Shown: positions 17,937 to 27,545, counted from the first letter of the stretch. The stretch: DNA of 47,613 nucleotides from Coriobacteriaceae bacterium AF08-21 (GCA_027687465.1 JAQCQR010000019.1:1-47613); one strand, 5' to 3'. Notes: generated by a model not told the origin, from the sequence alone. A program made the numbers and translations.

Positions 17937-20180
17937 ATGATGGGATCAAACGTGAGCGATACAAAGCTAAAGCCAGCAACCAAAAAGCCCGCTACCCGTA
18001 AGGCCGCCCCGCACGCACCGGAGCTTTCCAAGGACGATGTCTATCTGTTTGGCATTGGCATGTGGGAGCGCAGCTGGGAAAAGATGGGCGCGCACCCCGA
18101 CACGCAGAACCGTACGCGCGGCTGGCGTTTTTGCGTTTGGGCGCCCGACGTAAAGAGCGTTCACGTCATTGGCGAATTTAACGACTGGGATGAGCAAGCC
18201 AACCCACTGGTGCCCGTGCATACGAGCGCTATTTGGGAAGGCTTTATTCCTGGCGCCGAGCAGGGCCAGCTGTATAAATATCTCATCGAGACCAACGAGG
18301 GCGAAAAGCTCTACAAGGCTGATCCGTACGCCTTTAAGGCCGAGTGCCCTCCGGGTACGGCGAGCGTGCTGTGGACCCTCGATGGCTATAAGTGGAACGA
18401 CGCCGCGTGGCTCAAGCGCCGTGCCGGCCACAACCACATGTCGCAGCCCCTTAACATCTACGAAGTGCATATTGGCTCGTGGAAGCGCCACGGCGACGCG
18501 CCGCAGGGCGACCCGGACGAGTACGGCAACTATCCCGGCCCCATGGATCCCTTCCCCGCGCAGCGCGGCGAGTTCTACACCTACGACGACCTGTCGGTGG
18601 AGCTCGTGGACTACGTACGCGACATGGGCTACACGCATATCGAGGTCATGCCGCTTATGGAGCATCCCTTCGATGGCTCCTGGGGCTATCAGACGACCGG
18701 CTACTACGCCGCCACGTCGCGCTACGGCAACCCGCAGCAGCTCATGCACTTTATCGATGCATGCCACGAGGCTGGCATCGGCGTGATCATGGACTGGGTG
18801 CCCGGCGGTTTTTGCGCCGACGCCCACGGCCTTGCCACCTTTAACGGCCACATGCTGTTTGAGCACGAGATTCACCCCAACTGGGGCACGCACAAGTTTG
18901 ACTTCGCCCGCGGCGAGGTCCGCTCCTTCCTGGTCTCCAACGTGCTGTACTGGCTCGAGAACTTCCACGTTGACGGCATTCGCATGGACGGCGTGTCCAG
19001 CATGCTGTACCTCAACTTTGGCATCGACGATCCCGGCCAAAAGAAGTTCAACAAGTACGGTACCGAGGAGGACCTGGACGCCAGCGCGTTTATCCGTCAG
19101 GTCAACTGCGCCGTGGAGGCACACTACCCCGACGTGATGATGATGGCCGAGGAGTCCACCGCGTGGCCGCTCGTAACCTATCCGCCGCAGGACGGCGGCC
19201 TGGGCTTCCACTATAAGTGGGACATGGGCTGGATGAACGACACCCTGCACTACATGCAGACCGATTTTCCGTGGCGCCCCGGCAACCACGGCCTGCTCAC
19301 GTTCTCCATCATGTACGCCTTTACCGAGAACTTCATTTGCCCGCTGAGCCACGACGAGGTCGTGCACGGCAAGTGCTCGCTCATCGGCCGTATGCCGGGC
19401 GACTGGTGGCGCCAGTTTGCCGGCCTGCGCACGCTGGCCTTCTACCAGATGACGCACCCCGGTGCCAAGCTCAACTTTATGGGCAACGAGATCGGCCAGT
19501 TTATTGAGTGGCGCTACTACGAGTCCATCCAGTGGTTCCTGACCGAGGAGTATGAGACCCACCGTCATCATCAGGCGTTTATCAAGGCACTCAACCACCT
19601 GTACACCGCCGAGCCCGCCCTGTACGAGCGCAGCTACACCGACGACGGCTTTACCTGGATCGATGCGGACAACTCCAAGCAGTCCATCGTGAGCTTTGTG
19701 CGCCAGGGCGAGGACATCGACGACGATCTGGTGATTCTGATCAACTTTGACCCGGCGAGCTACGAGAGCTTCCGCGTGGGAGTGCCGCGCGAGGGCGACT
19801 GGGAGGTCATCTTTGACTCCGACCGTCCCGAGTTTGGCGGCAGCGGATATGCCGGCGAAGAGCCCTACACCTGCTCGAGCGAGCCCTATCCCTGGAACGG
19901 GCAGATGGACTCCATTGAGATTAAGGTGCCCGGCCTGGCTGGCGTGGTGCTTAAGCGCCGCGGTCCCAGCAGCTATAAGCCGCCGGTGGTTGAGGAGCCC
20001 AAGAAGGCGACGCGCAAGCGCACGTCTTCGGTGAAGCCCAAGCCTGCGGCTGCTAAGAAGGCTCCTGCTAAGGCGAAGGCCAAGGCAACCAAGCCCGCCA
20101 CGGCCAAAAAGACAACCACCAAAAAGGCTGCTCCCAAGGCCAAGCCTGCTTCTGTTACGTCGTCTGTCAAGGATGCGTAA
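17937..20180 (+). CDS. glgB: 1,4-alpha-glucan branching enzyme with Lys/Ala-rich tail
   Basis: A 748-residue enzyme adding alpha-1,6 branches to glycogen. Order: a short basic N-terminus (KLKPATKKPATRKAAPHAP), a CBM48 domain (about residues 60-160, FCVWAPDVKSVHVIGEFNDW), then the GH13 catalytic barrel. The catalytic Asp is in GIRMDGVSSMLYL, the acid Glu in MMAEESTAWP and the third Asp in PLSHDEVVHGK. Region I reads DWVPGGF, with Gly where E. coli GlgB has His (DWVPGHF). The last 70 or so residues are an unusual Lys/Ala/Thr/Pro tail (KPKPAAAKKAPAKAKAKATK). Start choice is uncertain among ATG 17937, ATG 17940 and GTG 17952. It is the first gene of the glycogen cluster. Confidence 0.93.
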   Translation: MMGSNVSDTKLKPATKKPATRKAAPHAPELSKDDVYLFGIGMWERSWEKMGAHPDTQNRTRGWRFCVWAPDVKSVHVIGEFNDWDEQANPLVPVHTSAIWEGFIPGAEQGQLYKYLIETNEGEKLYKADPYAFKAECPPGTASVLWTLDGYKWNDAAWLKRRAGHNHMSQPLNIYEVHIGSWKRHGDAPQGDPDEYGNYPGPMDPFPAQRGEFYTYDDLSVELVDYVRDMGYTHIEVMPLMEHPFDGSWGYQTTGYYAATSRYGNPQQLMHFIDACHEAGIGVIMDWVPGGFCADAHGLATFNGHMLFEHEIHPNWGTHKFDFARGEVRSFLVSNVLYWLENFHVDGIRMDGVSSMLYLNFGIDDPGQKKFNKYGTEEDLDASAFIRQVNCAVEAHYPDVMMMAEESTAWPLVTYPPQDGGLGFHYKWDMGWMNDTLHYMQTDFPWRPGNHGLLTFSIMYAFTENFICPLSHDEVVHGKCSLIGRMPGDWWRQFAGLRTLAFYQMTHPGAKLNFMGNEIGQFIEWRYYESIQWFLTEEYETHRHHQAFIKALNHLYTAEPALYERSYTDDGFTWIDADNSKQSIVSFVRQGEDIDDDLVILINFDPASYESFRVGVPREGDWEVIFDSDRPEFGGSGYAGEEPYTCSSEPYPWNGQMDSIEIKVPGLAGVVLKRRGPSSYKPPVVEEPKKATRKRTSSVKPKPAAAKKAPAKAKAKATKPATAKKTTTKKAAPKAKPASVTSSVKDA

Positions 20181-20274
20181 CAAAGCAGTTACCTTTGCAT
20201 TTACCCGCCCCAACGAGGCGTAGGATACAAGTCATAACCGTTCCGGGAGAAATATCCCCGGGGGAAAGGAACGT

Positions 20275-22701
20275 ATGAATAAGATCTTCGACAACAAGCA
20301 GGAGTTTACCGAGCTCTATCGCGATGCCGTCATGAGCATCAGCGGCAAGAGCGTCGAGGCCGCCAGCGACCTCGATCGCTTTAACGCCCTGGCCAAGCTC
20401 GTGGCCGAGAAGGCGCGCACCGTCGCCACCAAGAGTGACGCCCGCGTCACCGCCGAGGGCAAGAAGCGCGTGTACTACTTCTCGATCGAGTTTTTGATCG
20501 GCCGCCTGCTCGACAACTACCTGCTCAACTTTGGCGTGCGCGACATGGTCGCCGAGGCGCTCGACGACATGGGCTTCGACCTGTCCGTCATCGAGAACCA
20601 GGAGCCCGATCCGGCGCTGGGCAACGGTGGCCTGGGCCGTCTGGCCGCATGCTTCCTGGATTCCATGGCAGCCGAGGGCATTGCCGGCTACGGCAACGGC
20701 ATGCGCTACCGCTACGGCCTGTTTAAGCAGGAGATCGTCAACGGCAGCCAGGTCGAGGCCACCGACGAGTGGCTCACCCACGGCTATCCCTGGGAGGTCC
20801 GTCGTCAGGACAAGGCCGTGACCATCAAGTTTGGTGGCCATGTTGAGGGCTTTGAGGAGAACGGCCGCACGTTCTACCGCACGGTGGACACGCAGGACAT
20901 CCTGGCCGTCCCTTATGACATCCCCGTGGTGGGCTATGCCGGCGAGACTGTCAACAAGCTGCGCGTCTGGGCCGCCGAGCCGGTCGAGGAGCACTTTGAC
21001 CTTGAGGCGTTCAACCGCGGTGACTACGCCCTGGCCGACGCCGAGCGCGCCGAGGCCGAGGCCATCAGCGCCATCCTCTACCCCAACGACGCCGGCGAGC
21101 ACGGCCGTCTGCTGCGCCTGAAGCAGGAGTACCTGTTTGTCTCGGCCGGCATCTACAGCCTGCTCGACACCTTTGAGAAGGAGCACGGCGAGAACTGGGA
21201 GCTGCTGCCGCAGTTTGTGGCCATCCACACCAACGATACGCACCCCGCCATGTGCGGCCCCGAGCTCATGCGTATCCTCATCGACGAGAAGAAGCTCGAG
21301 TGGGATGACGCCTGGAACATCGTGACGCAGGTCGTGAGCTACACCAACCACACCATCCTGCCCGAGGCTCTGGAGAAGTGGCCCATCGGCACGTTCTCCA
21401 AGCTCCTCCCCCGCGTGTACCAGATCATCGACGAGATCAGCCGTCGTTGGCACGAGTCGTTCGATACCACGCAGGAGGGCTGGCAGGAGCGTCTGCGCCA
21501 GACCGCCATTCTGTGGGACGGCGAGATTCGCATGGCCAACCTGTCCGTGATCTGCAGCCATAGCGTCAACGGCGTGGCCAAGATCCACTCCGACATCATC
21601 AAGAACATCGTGCTCAAGGACTTCTATGCCCTGACGCCCGAAAAGTTCAACAACAAGACCAACGGCATCTCGCACCGTCGTTTCTTTGCCGAGGCCAATC
21701 CCACCTATGCCAAGCTCGTGACCGAGGCCATTGGCGATGGCTGGCTCAAGGACGCCTTTGAGCTGGAAAAGCTCAAGGAGTTCCAGAACGACACCGAGTT
21801 CCTCAAGGCCGTGGGTGCCTCCAAGCGCGCCAACAAGGAGCGCCTGGCCGCCTATGTTAAGGCCGAGACCGGTCTGGTCATTGACCCCAATACCGTCTTC
21901 GATGTTCAGGTGAAGCGCTTCCACGCCTACAAGCGCCAGCTCATGAACATCATGAAGGTGATGGACATCTACAACCGCCGCATCGCCGATCCCAACTTCC
22001 ACGTGACGCCGACGACCTTCATCTTTAGCGGCAAGGCTGCCTCGAGCTATACCTTTGCCAAGGAGACCATCCGCCTCATTAACTCCGTTGCCGACGTCAT
22101 CAACAACGACCCGCGCGTCAACGAGGTCATGAAGGTCTGCTTTATCCCCAACTTCCGCGTGAGCAACGCCCAGCTCATCTACCCCGCCGCCGAGATCTCG
22201 GAGCAGATCTCCACGGCCGGCAAGGAGGCCTCGGGCACGTCCAACATGAAGCTCATGATGAACGGCGCCATTACGCTGGGCACCCTCGACGGCGCCAACA
22301 TCGAGATCGCCGACCTGGCCGGCCGCGAGAACGAGGCCATCTTTGGCCTGACCGCTCCCGAGGTCGAGCAGCTCTGGGCGTCGAACAGCTACTTTGCGTG
22401 GGATACGCTTAACGGCGACCGCGAGCGTCTGGGCCGCGTGATGGACGAGCTCAAGGACAACACGTTTGCCGGCCTCTCGGGCAACTTCGAGAGCATCTAC
22501 AACGAGCTCATGAACAACAACGACCCCGACCTGGTCATGGCAGATTTCCGCAGCTACGTCGACGCCTGGGAGAAGCTCACGAACAGCTACGGCGACCAGG
22601 AGACCTGGAACCGCAAGGCCCTGCTCAACACCGCCTCCTCCGGCTGGTTCTCGAGCGACCGCACCATTCGCGAGTACCGCGACGAGATCTGGCACGCGTA
22701 A
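20275..22701 (+). CDS. glgP: Glycogen/maltodextrin phosphorylase
   Basis: An 808-residue PLP enzyme releasing glucose-1-phosphate from glycogen. Visible landmarks are EPDPALGNGGLGRLAACFLDS, the KRFHAYKRQLMNIM segment and the PLP-lysine motif EASGTSNMKLMMNGAITLGT followed by LDGANIEI. Length matches the family. A GGGGGAAAGGAACGT leader gives a strong ribosome site before ATG 20275. It sits 94 bases after glgB. It is notable that breakdown and synthesis genes share one cluster. Confidence 0.96.
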   Translation: MNKIFDNKQEFTELYRDAVMSISGKSVEAASDLDRFNALAKLVAEKARTVATKSDARVTAEGKKRVYYFSIEFLIGRLLDNYLLNFGVRDMVAEALDDMGFDLSVIENQEPDPALGNGGLGRLAACFLDSMAAEGIAGYGNGMRYRYGLFKQEIVNGSQVEATDEWLTHGYPWEVRRQDKAVTIKFGGHVEGFEENGRTFYRTVDTQDILAVPYDIPVVGYAGETVNKLRVWAAEPVEEHFDLEAFNRGDYALADAERAEAEAISAILYPNDAGEHGRLLRLKQEYLFVSAGIYSLLDTFEKEHGENWELLPQFVAIHTNDTHPAMCGPELMRILIDEKKLEWDDAWNIVTQVVSYTNHTILPEALEKWPIGTFSKLLPRVYQIIDEISRRWHESFDTTQEGWQERLRQTAILWDGEIRMANLSVICSHSVNGVAKIHSDIIKNIVLKDFYALTPEKFNNKTNGISHRRFFAEANPTYAKLVTEAIGDGWLKDAFELEKLKEFQNDTEFLKAVGASKRANKERLAAYVKAETGLVIDPNTVFDVQVKRFHAYKRQLMNIMKVMDIYNRRIADPNFHVTPTTFIFSGKAASSYTFAKETIRLINSVADVINNDPRVNEVMKVCFIPNFRVSNAQLIYPAAEISEQISTAGKEASGTSNMKLMMNGAITLGTLDGANIEIADLAGRENEAIFGLTAPEVEQLWASNSYFAWDTLNGDRERLGRVMDELKDNTFAGLSGNFESIYNELMNNNDPDLVMADFRSYVDAWEKLTNSYGDQETWNRKALLNTASSGWFSSDRTIREYRDEIWHA

Positions 22702-22738
22702 AGGCGCGCGAGCTCCCTTATGCCAGCACGGCATTACT

Positions 22739-22769
22739 CGACGGGCGCAACGTTGCACTGCGCCCGTCG
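22739..22769 (+). promoter_or_regulatory. Hairpin between glgP and glgC
   Basis: Arms CGACGGGCGCA (22739-22749) and TGCGCCCGTCG (22759-22769) form a perfect 11-bp stem with a nine-base loop. No T-run follows at once (CTAATGGGTTT), so it may protect or process the mRNA or act as a partial terminator between glgP and glgC. Confidence 0.65.
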
Positions 22770-22809
22770 CTAATGGGTTTAAGAACATCGATGACAGAAG
22801 GAGAAATCG

Positions 22810-23958
22810 ATGAGTAAGAAAGAATGCATCGCGATGCTCCTCGCAGGAGGACAGGGCAGCCGATTGGGGGCACTCACCCAAAAGATCGCCAAGCCGGCGG
22901 TTAGCTTTGGTGGCAAGTTCCGCATTATCGACTTTTCGCTGTCCAACTGCTCCAACTCGGGCATCGACACGGTGGGCGTTCTGACGCAGTACCGTCCCTA
23001 CCTGCTGCACGCCTACGTTGGCTCCGGCGAGGCGTGGGATCTGGACAGCCGCGACGGCGGCGTGTCGATCCTGCCGCCGTACGAGACGCAGACCGGCGGC
23101 GCCTGGTATGCGGGCACGGCCGACGCCATTACGCAGAACCTCGACTACATCAAGGCCAACGACCCCAAGTACGTCCTAATTCTGTCTGGCGATCACCTGT
23201 ATCGCATGGACTACCGCAAGATGCTCAAGACGCATATTGAGAACAACGCCGACCTCACGGTGAGCGTTATGCCCGTGCCGTGGGAGGAGGCCAGCCGCTT
23301 TGGCATCCTGACCACCGACCCCGAGGACGGCCGCATCACCAAGTTCACCGAGAAGCCCGAGAAGCCCGATTCGAACCTCGCGTCCATGGGCATCTACATC
23401 TTCTCGGCCGACGTGCTGATCGAGGCGCTCGAGGAGGACGCTCTGGACCAGCGCTCGAGCCACGACTTTGGCAAGGACATCATCCCCAAGCTGCTCGGCG
23501 AGAACAAGCGCCTGTACAGCTACGAGTTCCACGGCTTTTGGAAGGACGTCGGCACCATCGCCAGCTTCCACGAGACCTCGATGGACCTGTTGGGTAACAA
23601 CCCCGAGTTCGATCTGTTTGACAAGAACTTCCCCATCATGTCCAACATCACCACGCGTCCGCCGCACTACATTGGCCCGGACGGCCGCCTGGACGACTGC
23701 CTGGTCTCCAATGGCTGCAAGATCTACGGCACCGCTCGCCACTCGATCCTTTCGACCGATGTCATCATCGAGGAGCGCGCCGTGGTCGAGGACTCCGTGC
23801 TGCTGCCGGGTGCGCACGTTAAGAGCGGCGCGCACATCTGCCGCGCTATTTTGGGCGAGAACTCCACGGTCGAAGAGGGCGTGAAGCTCGGCTCTGTCGA
23901 TACCACCAAGGATACGGCCGTCGTTGGAAATGACGTCGTTATCGGGAAGGGGGAATGA
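22810..23958 (+). CDS. glgC: Glucose-1-phosphate adenylyltransferase, catalytic subunit
   Basis: A 382-residue enzyme making ADP-glucose for glycogen synthesis. The nucleotide loop [14 protein letters not shown], the [11 protein letters not shown] segment, the active-site [14 protein letters not shown] and [16 protein letters not shown] are intact, so this is the catalytic member of the pair. The C-terminal left-handed beta-helix (hexapeptide-like repeats) spans about residues 285-382. A GAAGGAGAAATCG leader precedes ATG 22810. glgD follows four bases after its stop, suggesting a GlgC/GlgD heteromeric enzyme. Confidence 0.96.
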   Translation: MSKKECIAMLLAGGQGSRLGALTQKIAKPAVSFGGKFRIIDFSLSNCSNSGIDTVGVLTQYRPYLLHAYVGSGEAWDLDSRDGGVSILPPYETQTGGAWYAGTADAITQNLDYIKANDPKYVLILSGDHLYRMDYRKMLKTHIENNADLTVSVMPVPWEEASRFGILTTDPEDGRITKFTEKPEKPDSNLASMGIYIFSADVLIEALEEDALDQRSSHDFGKDIIPKLLGENKRLYSYEFHGFWKDVGTIASFHETSMDLLGNNPEFDLFDKNFPIMSNITTRPPHYIGPDGRLDDCLVSNGCKIYGTARHSILSTDVIIEERAVVEDSVLLPGAHVKSGAHICRAILGENSTVEEGVKLGSVDTTKDTAVVGNDVVIGKGE

Positions 23959-23962
23959 TCCG

Positions 23963-25090
23963 ATGATCAATCGCAAGGCCATCGGTTATATCACCGCTAA
24001 CTACTCTTCGACCTACGGCAGCGTGCTGCTCAAGGACCGCCCCATCGCGTCCGTTCCGTTTTTGGGCCGCTACCGCCTGATCGACTTTCCGCTCTCCAAT
24101 ATGATGAATGCCGGCATTAAGACCGTCGGCGTCGTCATGCCGGGCAACTACCGCTCGCTGATCGACCACGTGGGCTCGGGCAAGGACTGGGGCCTGGACC
24201 GCAAGAAGGGCGGCCTGTTCATGGTGCCCGGCAACGCGTATGGCACCACCAAGGGCGGCATGCGCTTCCTGCTACGCGACATCATCTCCAACAAGACGCT
24301 GTTCCAGCGCTCGGACAAGCCCTACGTTGTGATGATGGGCACCAACATCATCTTTAACATGGACCTCAACACCATCATCGACGCGCACGAGAACTCCGGT
24401 GCCCAGATGACCGTGGTGTACTGCAAGGCCACGCGCAACGTCGATGACGAGACCAAACTCGAGATTAACGAGAACGGCCGCCTGACGGGCGTGAGCGCCG
24501 GCGTCGTGTACGGCGACAACGCCTCTATGGACTGCTGCATCGTCAACCGCGAGACGCTGCTCGAGATCATTGATCACTATCAGGCCGCTGACTATCTGGA
24601 CCTGCTCGAGGCACTCCAGGGCGACTTTGGCAACATCGACGTGTGCAGCTACGAGTACAAGGGCGAGGTCGTGGGCGTGTTTAGCGAGAAGTCGCTGTAT
24701 CGCCGCAGCATGGATCTGCTCGACCAGACCGTGGCCGACCAGCTCTTTGACCCCGAGCGTCCGATCCTGACCAAGGCTCACGACGTGCCGCCTTCGCGCT
24801 ATGCGACCGGCAGCCACGCGTGCAACTCGATCATCTCGGCCGGCTGCATCATCAAGGGCACCGTGCGCAACTCGATCCTGTCGCGCGGCGTCGTGGTCGA
24901 GGAAGGCGCTTCGGTGACCAACTCGATCATCAACCAGAGCTGCATCATCAAGAGCGGCGCACGCGTTGAGAACGCCATCCTGGACAAGAACAACGTGGTC
25001 CCCACCAACACCGAGCTTCGCGGCACGCCCGAGAACATCCTGGTGCTGGGCAAGGCTCCGTTAACTTCTGACACCACCATCGTACGTTAA
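23963..25090 (+). CDS. glgD: GlgD, regulatory subunit of glucose-1-phosphate adenylyltransferase
   Basis: A 375-residue paralogue of GlgC. The equivalent of the nucleotide loop is YITANYSSTYGS, lacking the GGxGxRL signature, and the DHLYRMD-type catalytic stretch is replaced by MMGTNIIFNMDL. It is therefore probably non-catalytic and modulates GlgC, as known for GlgD in Firmicutes. The start is ATG 23963, nine bases after AAGGGGG; an upstream in-frame ATG at 23924 overlaps glgC without a ribosome site. The C-terminal part is a beta-helix. Confidence 0.94.
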   Translation: MINRKAIGYITANYSSTYGSVLLKDRPIASVPFLGRYRLIDFPLSNMMNAGIKTVGVVMPGNYRSLIDHVGSGKDWGLDRKKGGLFMVPGNAYGTTKGGMRFLLRDIISNKTLFQRSDKPYVVMMGTNIIFNMDLNTIIDAHENSGAQMTVVYCKATRNVDDETKLEINENGRLTGVSAGVVYGDNASMDCCIVNRETLLEIIDHYQAADYLDLLEALQGDFGNIDVCSYEYKGEVVGVFSEKSLYRRSMDLLDQTVADQLFDPERPILTKAHDVPPSRYATGSHACNSIISAGCIIKGTVRNSILSRGVVVEEGASVTNSIINQSCIIKSGARVENAILDKNNVVPTNTELRGTPENILVLGKAPLTSDTTIVR

Positions 25091-25121
25091 CGTTGGCACC
25101 GCAACATCGCTCGTAACATGT

Positions 25122-25157
25122 AGAATAGCCGCCCGGTTAGCGCCAGGCGGCTATTCT
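25122..25157 (+). promoter_or_regulatory. Hairpin between glgD and glgA
   Basis: Arms AGAATAGCCGCC (25122-25133) and GGCGGCTATTCT (25146-25157) form a perfect 12-bp stem with a 12-base loop, ending 12 bases before the glgA ribosome site. There is no T-run on either side. It could set relative expression of glgA or be a processing site. Confidence 0.65.
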
Positions 25158-25180
25158 CGAATTGCAACATGGGAGACAAT

Positions 25181-27424
25181 ATGGCTGATTCCAGCAAAAA
25201 GATGCAGATCGTGTTTGCCTCGGCCGAGTGCGCACCGTTTGTAAAGACCGGTGGCCTGGGTGACGTGGCAGGTTCGCTGCCTGCGGCGCTAGTGCGCGCC
25301 GGCGCCGAAGTTATCGTGATGGTGCCCAAGTACGCCACCATCAAGGATGAGTACAAGGCACAGATGGAGCACTTCTCCGACTTTTACATGAGCCTGGGCT
25401 GGCGCAACGAGTACTGCGGTCTCGAGAAGCTCGAGCACGACGGCGTCACCTATATGTTCATCGACAACGAGCGCTACTTTGCACGCGACTATCCGTACGG
25501 CTTCTTTGACGACGGTGAGCGCTTTGCGTTCTTCTCCAAGGCCATCACCGAGAGCCTGCAGCACCTGCCGGCCGGCTTTGAGTGCGACATCCTGCACTGC
25601 AATGACTGGCAGACGGCGCTGGCGCCAGTGTTCTTGCGCGAGTTCTACCAGGGCCTGCCGCTGTACGACCGCGTCAAGACCGTGTTCTCGATCCACAACG
25701 TGGCGTTCCAGGGCCAGTTTAGCGACACCGTGATGGAGGACATCCTGGGCGTGGCGCATATTCCGGCGGCCGCCTCGCAGTTGCGTTGCGACGCCTGCAG
25801 CATCAACTACATGCTGGGCGCCCTGCGCTATGCCGATGCCATCACTACGGTGAGCCCCACCTATGCCAACGAGATCCAGACGCCCGAGTTTGGCGAGGGC
25901 CTGGACGGCGTTCTGCGCGAGCGTTCGTACGCGCTGCAGGGCATCCTCAACGGCATTGACGTGGCGGGCTTTGACCCGGCGACCGACAAGCGCATTGCCG
26001 CCAACTACACGGTTGAAGACCGCTCCGGCAAGGCCGTGTGCAAGGCCAAGCTGCAGGAAGAGCTGGGGCTCGAGGTTCGCGACGACCGCCCGCTCATGGT
26101 GATGGTCACGCGCCTGACGCGCCAGAAGGGCATGGATCTGGTCATGTACGCGCTCGACCGCATCCTGTCCGGCGGCGTGCAGGTGGCGGTGCTGGGCACC
26201 GGCGACCGCGACTACGAGGACGGCCTGCGCTACTTCCAGGACAAGTACCCCGGCACCATGGCCGCACGCATCGAGTTCGATCCGGCGCTGTCACAGCGCA
26301 TGTATGCTGCCGCCGACATGTTCCTAATGCCTTCGAAGTTTGAGCCCTGCGGCCTGTCGCAGATCATCGCCATGCGCTACGGCACGCTACCCATCGTGCG
26401 CGAGACCGGTGGCCTGAAGGACACCGTGATCCCGTACAACGAGTTTACCGGCGAGGGCACGGGCTTCTCGTTTAGCAACTTTAACGGCGACGAGATGGGT
26501 GACGCGGTGTTCCGCGCGGCGCGCCTGTTCTGGGATAACCGTGACGCCTGGAACCAGCTGGTCACGCAGGCCATGAGCCAGGACTTTAGCTGGACGCGCT
26601 CGGCCGACAAGTATCTGGACCTGTACTTCTTTATGCATCCGGAAATTGAGCGCCCGGCGTCGGTTGTCGACGAGCCTGAAGCTGTTGCTGAGCCGGTGGC
26701 CGCTGAGGAGCCCAAGACCGAGGAGAAGCCGGTTGAGGCAGAGCCCGCAAAGGCCGAGCCTGAGGCAAAGGCCGAGGTCAAGCCCGCTGCAAAGCCCGCA
26801 GCTAAGAAGACCGCGACTCGTAAGACGACGGCCAAGAAGGTCACAGCGACCAAGGCGGCGGCAACAAAGACCACCGCTGCCAAGACAACGACCACGCGCA
26901 AGCGCACGACCGCCGCTGCCAAGAAGGCCGCCGAAGCCGAGGCTGCTCCCGAGGTAAAGGCCGATGTCGCCGAGGCCAAGCCGGCCGCCAGTGCTCCGGC
27001 AAAGACCGCTGCCAAGAAGACAACGGCAACGAAGTCGACGACTACGACCAAGGCCGCTGCGGCCAAGGCTACCCCGAAGAGTGCCGCAAAGCCCGCCGTC
27101 AAGGTCGAGGAGGCGGGCGCCGAGCCCAAGGCCGAGGCAACTGCCGAGGCAAAGCCGGCCGCCAAGACCACCGCGCGTAAGCGCGCAACGACGACGGCCA
27201 AGAAGACCACGACCAAAGCTGCTGCCCCCAAGGCAGAGGCCAAGGCCGAGGTAAAGGCCAAGCCGGCGCCGAAGGCCGCTAAGGTCAAGGCCGCACCGAA
27301 GGCTACGGCCAAGCCCGAGCCCGCCAAGGAGACTCCGGTCTCCCCCGCCGCTCCGGCAGAGAAAAAGGCCCCGTCCAAGAAGACGTCCGTCCGCAAGGCC
27401 ACGGCCACCCGCAAGCGCCGCTAG
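25181..27424 (+). CDS. glgA: Glycogen synthase with about 255-residue Lys/Ala/Thr-rich tail
   Basis: A 747-residue protein. Residues 1 to about 487 are an ADP-glucose-dependent GT5 glycogen synthase: FASAECAPFVKTGGLGDVAG at the N-terminus (donor-site KTGGL), HCNDWQTALAPV, TVSPTYANEI, MVTRLTRQKG, PSKFEPCGLSQIIAMRYG and RETGGLKDTV. That is the normal full length of the family. After PEIERPASVVDEPEA comes a low-complexity tail, first acidic (EEPKTEEKPVEAEPAKAEPE) and then strongly basic with KKTATRK/AAKKTT-type repeats, ending KATATRKRR, resembling histone H1-type tails. The start is ATG 25181 because GGGAG lies five bases upstream; ATG 25169 is in frame but has no ribosome site. Confidence 0.94.
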   Translation: MADSSKKMQIVFASAECAPFVKTGGLGDVAGSLPAALVRAGAEVIVMVPKYATIKDEYKAQMEHFSDFYMSLGWRNEYCGLEKLEHDGVTYMFIDNERYFARDYPYGFFDDGERFAFFSKAITESLQHLPAGFECDILHCNDWQTALAPVFLREFYQGLPLYDRVKTVFSIHNVAFQGQFSDTVMEDILGVAHIPAAASQLRCDACSINYMLGALRYADAITTVSPTYANEIQTPEFGEGLDGVLRERSYALQGILNGIDVAGFDPATDKRIAANYTVEDRSGKAVCKAKLQEELGLEVRDDRPLMVMVTRLTRQKGMDLVMYALDRILSGGVQVAVLGTGDRDYEDGLRYFQDKYPGTMAARIEFDPALSQRMYAAADMFLMPSKFEPCGLSQIIAMRYGTLPIVRETGGLKDTVIPYNEFTGEGTGFSFSNFNGDEMGDAVFRAARLFWDNRDAWNQLVTQAMSQDFSWTRSADKYLDLYFFMHPEIERPASVVDEPEAVAEPVAAEEPKTEEKPVEAEPAKAEPEAKAEVKPAAKPAAKKTATRKTTAKKVTATKAAATKTTAAKTTTTRKRTTAAAKKAAEAEAAPEVKADVAEAKPAASAPAKTAAKKTTATKSTTTTKAAAAKATPKSAAKPAVKVEEAGAEPKAEATAEAKPAAKTTARKRATTTAKKTTTKAAAPKAEAKAEVKAKPAPKAAKVKAAPKATAKPEPAKETPVSPAAPAEKKAPSKKTSVRKATATRKRR

Positions 27425-27460
27425 CCCAAAGACGATCCAAAACCTAATCAAACCCCATGC

Positions 27461-27490
27461 AAGGGGCGCTCCAACCGGGCGCCCCTTCTC
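27461..27490 (+). terminator. Probable terminator after glgA
   Basis: A 9-bp stem AAGGGGCGC (27461-27469) / GCGCCCCTT (27479-27487) follows glgA by about 35 bases. The tail is CTCTG rather than a full T-run, so strength is uncertain. Confidence 0.6.
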
Positions 27491-27500
27491 TGTAGGTAGT

Positions 27501-27545
27501 TGGTAAAACGATTTTCTAGGACAACCGTTCGCCGATGGTAAACGG
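27501..27545. promoter_or_regulatory. Operator-like GGTAAAACG sites before the GH13-GH77 gene
   Basis: TGGTAAAACGATTTTCTA (27501-27518) is a LacI-type imperfect palindrome centred on CG. A second partial site GGTAAACGG begins at 27537. The first matches the site at 17641-17657 before glgB (shared GGTAAAACG-TTTT core). Confidence 0.6.

Noticed and set aside
17967..23010. Very long minus-strand frames (748 and 947 residues) opposite glgB, glgP and glgC
   Set aside because: They are shadow frames caused by GC-rich codon bias; they are rich in Leu, Val and His without domain motifs, while the plus strand carries complete known enzymes.
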